A stretch of DNA of 64,000 nucleotides from Canna indica (taxonomy: Eukaryota > Streptophyta > Magnoliopsida > Zingiberales > Cannaceae): positions 44,803,501 to 44,867,500 of the forward strand of contig CP136898.1 in the NCBI GenBank assembly GCA_034359265.1, written 5' to 3'. Positions within the stretch are counted from its first letter, which is position 1. Every line of letters begins with the position of its first letter. Shown in pieces: positions 57,771 to 64,000 of this stretch. Under the pieces are notes generated by a model. It searched no databases, had not been told where the DNA came from, and saw only the letters and a program-made list of their open reading frames with translations. The position numbers and the translations under genes were made by a program.

Positions 57771-59182
57771 TTACTCATGTGTGGTAGCTCCCCTTACAAT
57801 AGAAGATGAGATCTTTGGTACCCAAATGACTTTGGGTCCTTGGGGGTGAGTCGGCCTAGGAATCCAAAGTGTCTTAGCAACACTTGGATCTCTTTTAAAT
57901 GCACAATCATGAATAGCATGACCATATATACCACAACAAAAACAATTTCCATGAAACTTTTTCTTTTGGACATGAGGTTTAAAGGAAGAATGCTTGATAT
58001 GAGAAACATGATGAGTATGAGCATTCTTAGAAACATCATTCTTCTTCTTATGATCATGAGGTCTAATGGTAGAATGCATAGCATGGGAATGATAATGAAC
58101 ATTGGCATTCTTTACTTAAGCATTTCTAGTGTTCTTAAGAAATGAAACATTTTTCAATTTGTTTACTTTCTTATTTAAAGACACAACCTCATTTTTCAAT
58201 AAATCAAGAGATTGATATAAGGCATTAGATTGAGATTTCAAATTGTTGTTTTCACTTATAATTTTGAATTCTCAAGTTTCAAATTTTCATTCCCAAGCTT
58301 TAAGTCCTTAAGCTCAAGTTTCAACCTATCATGGGAAGAATTAAAAGAACTATATTTCATTTTCTCATTTTCTCATTTTAATTCATCCACATGAGAGTTA
58401 AGCCTTATATTATCTTTCTTCAATCTTTTATTTTCATTATCCTTTTTAACAAGCAAGGCATATATTTTCTTCTATTCATCTACTAACTCATTATATAATA
58501 TGTCGAGAGAACTAGTAGAGCTAGCATTATCATTATCATTAGCATGATTAGAAGGAGAAGAGTGTACCTCATTGTTATCATTTATGAGGCAATATTTTGA
58601 TGTGGTTTCATAGTCATGGCAAGAGGACACCTCACTTGAGTGGAATGAGGATGTGGAAGCATTCGACCTCTTCTTTGCCTTGTTCTTCATGGTAGGGCAA
58701 TTCTTCTTCACATGCCCTTTTTCTTTGCATACATGGCAAATCACCTTTCTTTTTCGATTTTTAGTGCTCCTATGACTAGAGACACTTTGGGCTTTAAAAA
58801 CCACGTTAGTATTGGAAGGATGACCATTGTCATCACTACCTTCAGTAAAGGTTTCTAACTCCTCGGTTTTAGCATAATCATATAAGACATTTAAGCAAGC
58901 CCAAATATCGAATGTGGTAGTACAATGCATGATCTTTTCAAAAATGTTATTTTCCAAACAACAATATATGCAATTTTTTGCCTTAGCATTTAATTCAAAC
59001 CTATTAATTTGTTCTTGGGTCCATGCATCCATGTTTTCCTTAGGTTCAATATATTTGATTTTTACCATTTTAAAAACACCTAAACCTTGAGTCTTTAGGA
59101 AAGTATACATTCTACTCTTCCAAAGACTAAAGTTAGACTCATCGAACCTAGGTGATATAGACGCTACACTCTCTAGTGTCAT
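57771..59182 (-). pseudogene. E4 gag with stops and a frameshift
   Basis: The start ATG at 59182 begins MTLESVASISPRFDES. A 236-codon frame runs to TAG at 58472 and covers the DUF4219/UBN2-like region (FDIWACLNVLYDYAK) and the intact first knuckle CHVCKEKGHVKKNC. Further stops and a frameshift break the coiled-coil-prone segment (58080-58470). The last frame (58079-57771) has a His/Lys-rich region, an intact second knuckle CFCCGIYGHAIHDC (C-x2-C-x4-H-x4-C) and the tail LWIPRPTHPQGPKVIWVPK, ending in a stop. It is the clearest proof that this Gag has two knuckles and ends without protease. Confidence 0.92.
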
Positions 59183-59236
59183 TTTCCGGATCGAGGCAAG
59201 ATGTAGATGAGATGGTAAAATCTCAATCCACTACCC

Positions 59237-59248
59237 GCTCTGATACCA
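59237..59248 (-). promoter_or_regulatory. Primer binding site of E4
   Basis: The reverse complement is exactly TGGTATCAGAGC (initiator-Met), two bases from the LTR edge at 59251. Confidence 0.92.
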
Positions 59249-59250
59249 AT

Positions 59251-60647
59251 TGTTGGGGGAAATGGCCACACTAGAGGGGGGGTGAATAGTGTGTTAACTA
59301 AATCTATTTACCTAATTCGATTTTAATCATTTTCTTAACCTACTTGGGCAATTTATAACTCAACGACTAAATGCGAAAGCGAATAATGAAGATAAACAAT
59401 GAATACAGAAAGAGAACAATGCTAATACAATTGTTTATAGTGGTTCGGCCCCAATGCCTACTCCACTACCTAAGCACCCTGCTTAGGATTTCCAAACTAA
59501 GTTTTACTAAATTAATCTTGTTTCCCTTACAACGAGGACTTTACACCGAAAAGTCTCTGCTCTCAAACCGAATGCACTTCCACACCCGGAAGTATCATGC
59601 CTTCCTACCGAGAGCACTCACCCACCTCAACCTAAGAGGCAACTCAACTAATCCTAATAAACTAAGTTTACACAAGTGGCTTTACACCTTCTACACCAAA
59701 GATACCACTCAATCACAAGACCTAACACTAGGTCTTCTTACAAGCTCAAGTACAATGAAATAAATCACAAAAATACACAAATAATGGAGCAAATAAATAA
59801 TACAATAAATACTTAGCTCCAAACATGAGTCCTAGTTCCTCTTGATGCCTCAATGATGAATCGTTCAAAGCTTGAAGGCAAGATCAAGGATGTATCGTGG
59901 AAACTAGGGTTATCAAAGGGATGACTCAAGAAATGCTTTGAGAATGATCAAGAATGGCTCAATGGAAGCTTAGATCAATTGTTAAGAGGGATTGAAGAAG
60001 CTAGGTGAGGGGTATTTATAACCCCTCAACAGAACGGCTCCTCAATGGGCATTTTTTCGCCCGTTGGACGCCGTTCGGTTGCTTACCGGTCAATCGTTGG
60101 TCGATCGACCGCTAGCATTTTGTGCTTCTGTCGCTTTGTTTGGTCGACCGAATGAGTCACGCTTTTAGCTCCTCTACTATCTTCGTTCGACCGACCGGTT
60201 GACCGAATTGGCTATTGCCAATTTTTAACATCATTCTGTCGACCGACTGGTCAATCGAATGGGTTACTGTCAAGTTTTAACTACATTCGGTCGACCGATC
60301 GATCGATCGAACCTAGGCTGAACTTAATTTTTTCAGCCTTCTTATTGCGCGCTTTGTTTTCGGGTTCCGGCCTTCAACGTGCGATAACTTGGAGAGCTTT
60401 TCTTGTGTTTTTTAGACTCGACCAAGATGTCTTTGTTGCACACGTCGAACTTCAAGAGATTTCCACAACGAACCCGAACCCGAAAATCAATGTCCTTTCG
60501 ATTTTTTTATTTCTTCAATATTTTTGATCGAGGATATCATGAGCTGATCGATATGGAACATGAAAGATTTCTCAATGAAACATTAGTTCCATGTTTGTTA
60601 TCATCAAAATCGAGATTAAGACCAAGATAGAAATCCTTAGGCCAACA
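59251..60647 (-). repeat. E4 5' LTR (1397 bp)
   Basis: It begins TGTTGGGGGAAATGG and ends CCAACA. TATA (reverse) is at 60013-60020 and the palindromic block at 60065-60320. Confidence 0.92.
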
Positions 60648-60652
60648 GTACA

Positions 60653-61068
60653 TATTTATATGCTTGGAATTTAGGTGGAGGTTCGTCAGAACCACTCGCA
60701 GAGTTCCTCATGGACTCATAATTTATTTATTTTTGTTTTTGCAGAGCCTGACCAGTGAGGTATGGCTAGATGGACATGGCGCAGCTGGAGGGGCAAACCG
60801 CATCGTTAATCTCGTAACAGACTGAGTTAGAGTTGTAGTCGTGTAGTGACTTCCTTTCATGCATTCGAGTCGTCTCTTGTTTAGTAAACACTTGGAGTAT
60901 GTATTTTTCCTTTGAACAAAACTTTCATTTTATAATAACAGTGGATACATTTAATTTTATGTTCAGTCCCCTTGTCATATTTATCTGCGTGGTTATTTGC
61001 AAGGTTTAGGCTTCAGGGTATTGTCACATATCCTGGCCGTTCACGTGACCCTGAGTTGGGGTGTGATA
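60653..61068 (+). repeat. W LTR 2, right part
   Basis: This continues W LTR 2 after E4 (TATTTATATGCTTGGAATTTAGG) and ends GGGGTGTGATA (CA changed to TA). It matches 42325-42734. The adjoining sequence is satellite, so this is the outer end of the W complex. Confidence 0.85.
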
Positions 61069-61891
61069 GCTCCTCGACGAGCTTACCTTGATCCCCTGAG
61101 TGTAGTCCATGACCCCCAGAGTCGCTACTTCCAGCCTCAATACCCCTACATGATCTGGATTGCATTTTCACCTCCCTGGCTCATTGGCCACTATGCCACT
61201 ACTTCTAGCCTCAAAGTCCTTACTCAACTCCTCGCGTCCAGTCCTACCTTACGCTTGTCGGCGAGCTCAGCTTGAAACCCCCGAGTGTAGTCCCTGGCCA
61301 CCGCGCCACTACTTTCGGCCTCAAAGGACTTACTCGACTCCTCATGTGCGGTCTTGCCTTACGCTCCACGTCGAGCTCGGCTTGAACCCCCGAGTGCAGT
61401 CGTTGGCCCCTAAAGCCGCTACTTCTTGCCTTAGAGCCCTTACATGACCATGAGTCATTTTTCACCAGCTTGGCTCGTTGGCCACTGTGCCACTAGTTCT
61501 GGCCTCAGAGCCCTTACTCGACCCCTCGCGCATGGTCGTGCCTTACACTCATCGACGAGCTCGACTTGAATCACCGAGTGCAGTCCTTGGCTCCCAAAGC
61601 CACTACTTCCACCCTCAGTGCCCTTACACAATCAAGACTTGGTTTTCACCAGCTTGGCTCGTTGGCCATTGCACCACTACGTTCGGTCTCAAAGCCCTTA
61701 CTTGACCCCTCGTGCGTGGTCGTGCCTTACGCTCCTCGACGAGCTCTGCTTGAAACCCTGAGTGTAATCCTTGGCCCTAAAGCCGCTACTTCTGCCCTCA
61801 GTGCCCCTACACGACCATGACACGGTTTTCACTAGCCTAGCTCATTGGCCATTGCGTCACTACTTCTGGTCTCACTGCCCTTACTCGACCC
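61069..61891. repeat. Tandem repeat, ~184-bp period (right block)
   Basis: It is the same repeat as at 38601-39727: GACGAGCTCG words near 61074, 61257, 61367, 61553 and 61735 with intervals 183, 110, 186 and 182. It begins GCTCCTCGACGAGC, which is the continuation of the unit left unfinished at 39727 (CTGCCTTA). It is interrupted by E6. Confidence 0.85.
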
Positions 61892-63538
61892 TGTTGGCCT
61901 AAGGTTTTCTACCTTGGACTTAATCTTGGTTTTGATGATAACAAATATGGAACTAATGATTTCATGGAGAGTTATTTCCAGGTTCCATATTGGTTAGCGC
62001 ATGACGTCCCCGATCAGAAAAATTAAAGAAATCGGAGAAATCGACAAGGACGCTCGTCGACCCTCGAGATTCTTCGGGAAGTTAGAGTTTAGGTTTAGGG
62101 TGTCTTGCATCTGTTGTAATTTTCTTTTATGATGCAAAGAACCCAACAACCAAACCCGAACCCAAAACATGAAAACCTAAAAACTGCCCTGAAATTCACT
62201 AAGCCTAGGGAGCTCCTTGGAGGGCTATATGATCTAGATATTTTCTTGACACAAAAAATAGCGGTAATTGTTCCTTGGGTAAAAACTAGATAACGAGGTA
62301 TTTTAAAGAATTTTTTAGAAGCCTTTAGCATACCCATATTTGACCCGGGAGATTAGAAAATTTTCGTTTTCCAGAAATTTGTACTAGACCCCAAAAACTA
62401 GATTTTGATTCTTAAGGATTTTATTTTTTTAGATATTTTTATTGAATCCAAATGCGGGGTAATCCTTATATTAAAGTTATCAACTTAAAGTTAAGAAATA
62501 TTATATAAGTAGACTTAGCAAATATGGAATCCAGAAACGAACAAACAAGCAGAAAAACCAGCCTAAGTAGTCTGCCCTACCCAGATTCGATCGATCGACT
62601 AGTCGATCGGCGATATTTTGATAGACTGACCGATCGATCGAACATTGCCCAGAACGAGCAGAATTCCTTCGGTCGCTCGGTCGATCGACCGACATCGACC
62701 GGCAAGCGACCGGGCGTCGCCAATGGGCAAAAATTAGCCTATTGGGAGAGCTATTTTGGCTCTCTCTCTCTCTCTTTAGGGCTTATATATACTAGCCCTT
62801 GAGTGCCTTCCTCCGTGATCTTGACCTTCATTGAGCCATTCATGATCATTCCTAAAGATTTCTTTGAGCCATCTTTGCAAGAACCCTAGTTTTGATCTTC
62901 ACTCCTTGATTTAGCTTTCAAGCTTCACCGATTCATCATCTCAAGGAATCAAGAGGACTAGGGAGTTTTTTTTGGAGCTAAGTACTTGTTGTTTGATTTA
63001 TTGTACCAATTGTTATTGTATTTTGTTGTTTATTTTGATTGTATATCATTTGTATAAACCTAGATTGCTAGGTTTGGTTGAGTTGGTGGTTGCCTTGGTG
63101 TTTAGGCTTAAATCTACCATTGTAAACTCGGTTTACTAGGATTAGTTGAGTTGTCCCTTAGGTTGAGGTGGGAGAGTGCTCTCGGTCGAAAGGCGGGATA
63201 CTTCCGGGTGTGGAAGTGCCTTCGGTTTGAGAGCAGAGACTTTCTGGTGTAAAGTCCTCTTTGTAAGGAAAACGATATAATCTAGTAAAGCTAAGTTTGA
63301 TAATCCTAAGCGGAGTGCTTAGGTAGTGGAGTAGGCATTAGGGCCGAACCACTATAAATAACTGTGTTAGCATTGTTTACCTTGCATTCCTTAATGATTA
63401 TCATTTATATCTTGCTTTTGCTTACTACTCGATTTGTGAATTGCCTATGTAATCTAAGAAACGATTAAAATCGGATTTAGATGACAAGTTTAGTTAATAC
63501 ACTATTCACCCCCCTCTAGTGTGGCAATTTCATCAACA
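61892..63538 (+). repeat. E6 5' LTR (1647 bp)
   Basis: It starts TGTTGG and ends TTTCATCAACA, with the palindromic block at 62585-62715, a CT microsatellite at 62758-62776 and TATATATA at 62784-62791. It is the long LTR subtype, as E1 and E5. Confidence 0.92.
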
Positions 63539-63540
63539 TT

Positions 63541-63552
63541 TGGTATCAGAGC
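63541..63552 (+). promoter_or_regulatory. Primer binding site of E6
   Basis: TGGTATCAGAGC is exact, two bases after the LTR end. Confidence 0.92.
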
Positions 63553-63605
63553 GGGTCGTGGATTGAGATTTCACCATCTCGTCTACATCTAGTCTCGATC
63601 CGGAA

Positions 63606-64000
63606 ATGGCACTAGAGAGTGTAGTGTCTATACCACCTAGGTTCGATGAGTCTAACTTTGCTCTTTGGAAGAGTAGAATGTATACTTTCCTCAAGACTCA
63701 AGGTTTAGGTGTATTTGACATGGTAAAGACAAAATATATTGAACCTAAGGAAAATATGGATGCATGGACCCAAGAACAAATTAATATGTTTGAATTAAAT
63801 GCTAAAGTTACAAATTGCATATTTTGTTCTTTGGAAAATAATATCTTTGAAAAGATCATGCATTGTACTTCGGCTTTTGATATTTGGGCAACTCTAAACA
63901 TGTTATATGATTATGCCAAGACCGAAGAGATTTGCACTTCTAATGAAGGCAGTGATGACAATGGTCATTCACCTACCACTAATCTTGGTTTTGATGCCCA
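63606..64000 (+). CDS. E6 gag, N-terminal 131 codons (open, cut by window end)
   Basis: The ATG at 63606 lies 54 bp after the primer site and starts MALESVVSIPPRFDES, as in E3 and E4. The frame is open to the window edge with no stop. It covers the DUF4219-like W-K-S-R-M region and the UBN2-like part (MDAWTQEQINMFELNAK, FDIWATLNMLYDYAK), then an acidic linker (NEGSDDNGHSPTTN). The Trp and Gln codons that are stops in all five E1 units are intact here (MDAWTQEQIN). The knuckles lie beyond the window. If the rest is open too, this element could supply Gag. Product: Copia-type Gag of a gag-only element. Confidence 0.85.
   Translation, partial: MALESVVSIPPRFDESNFALWKSRMYTFLKTQGLGVFDMVKTKYIEPKENMDAWTQEQINMFELNAKVTNCIFCSLENNIFEKIMHCTSAFDIWATLNMLYDYAKTEEICTSNEGSDDNGHSPTTNLGFDA

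Larger units (their letters stand above)
53605..60647 (-). mobile_element. E4: most complete family E element
   Basis: It runs from TGTTAGGGAAATGG (53605) to CCAACA (60647). Perfect TSD GTACA lies at 53600-53604 and 60648-60652. At 7043 bp it has, on the minus strand: 5' LTR (60647-59251), primer site, gag (59182-57771), non-coding domain (57770-55078), polypurine tract (55077-55059) and 3' LTR (55058-53605). It is the best reference copy in the window, and shows that a gag-only layout with ~2.7 kb of non-coding DNA is the complete form. Confidence 0.95.
61892..64000 (+). mobile_element. E6: family E element, 5' part only (runs off window)
   Basis: It begins TGTTGGCCTAAGG (61892, left flank GACCC) in the satellite. 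It has a complete 5' LTR, an exact primer site and an open gag start. It is the only copy in the window whose gag N-terminus has no stop, so it may be the youngest or the best preserved. Confidence 0.9.

Noticed and set aside
1..64000. Intact cellular genes or tRNA/rRNA genes
   Set aside because: None seen. The tRNA-like words TGGTATCAGAGC are primer binding sites next to LTR edges.

Overview
This is a stretch of heterochromatin-like plant nuclear DNA made almost entirely of nested retrotransposons, with no intact cellular gene. The plant assignment rests on initiator-Met primer binding sites (TGGTATCAGAGC), plant-type Copia gag, Tat-lineage and chromovirus-type Gypsy proteins, and CACTA and MULE remnants. 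A broken LINE ORF1-type frame looks closest to monocot versions, but I cannot name the species.

The dominant family, called family E here, is a non-autonomous Copia-type LTR element. Each copy has TGTTGG...CCAACA LTRs of about 1.2-1.8 kb, an initiator-Met primer site, one gag ORF with two zinc knuckles, no pol, about 2.8 kb of non-coding DNA and a polypurine tract. This matches the TR-GAG/LARD class. Seven insertions are visible: E1 (1-11622, +), E2 (11657-15879, -), E7 (36972-38301, -, truncated), E3 (46080-50307, -), E5 (50494-52105, -, solo LTR), E4 (53605-60647, -, most complete) and E6 (61892-end, +, open gag). Target-site duplications (TSDs) fix E3 (GGATG), E4 (GTACA), E5 (GTTTA) and probably E2.

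Left part: in E1 the LTR tail, primer site and gag have been tandemly amplified into five units of about 1396 bp. E2 follows. From 15.9 to 22.1 kb a LINE ORF1-like reading frame (minus strand) is split by a solo LTR (family Y, TSD GCTAC), which is itself split by a second Y solo LTR in opposite orientation (TSD GGGTG), giving a large inverted repeat. A small CACTA element and a MULE transposase remnant follow (22.5-23.9 kb).

Middle: two joined Tat-lineage Gypsy fragments (minus, 24.2-28.4 kb) end in an LTR hit by a family Z solo LTR (28424-33411, TSD TGAGG). One edge of the Z LTR has grown into six exact 440-bp tandem units, and next to them lies an array of hairpins whose stems vary with matching compensatory changes. 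A third Tat fragment (33.6-37.0 kb, plus) carries another Y solo LTR.

Right part: a tandem repeat of about 184 bp (38.6-39.7 and 61.1-61.9 kb) brackets a decayed chromovirus-type Gypsy complex W with the order pol end - LTR - internal - LTR. E3 and E5 are inserted in its integrase region and E4 in its second LTR. E6 begins inside the right-hand satellite.

Nothing here works as a pathway. The interest lies in how LTR elements are duplicated, nested and turned into satellite-like arrays.
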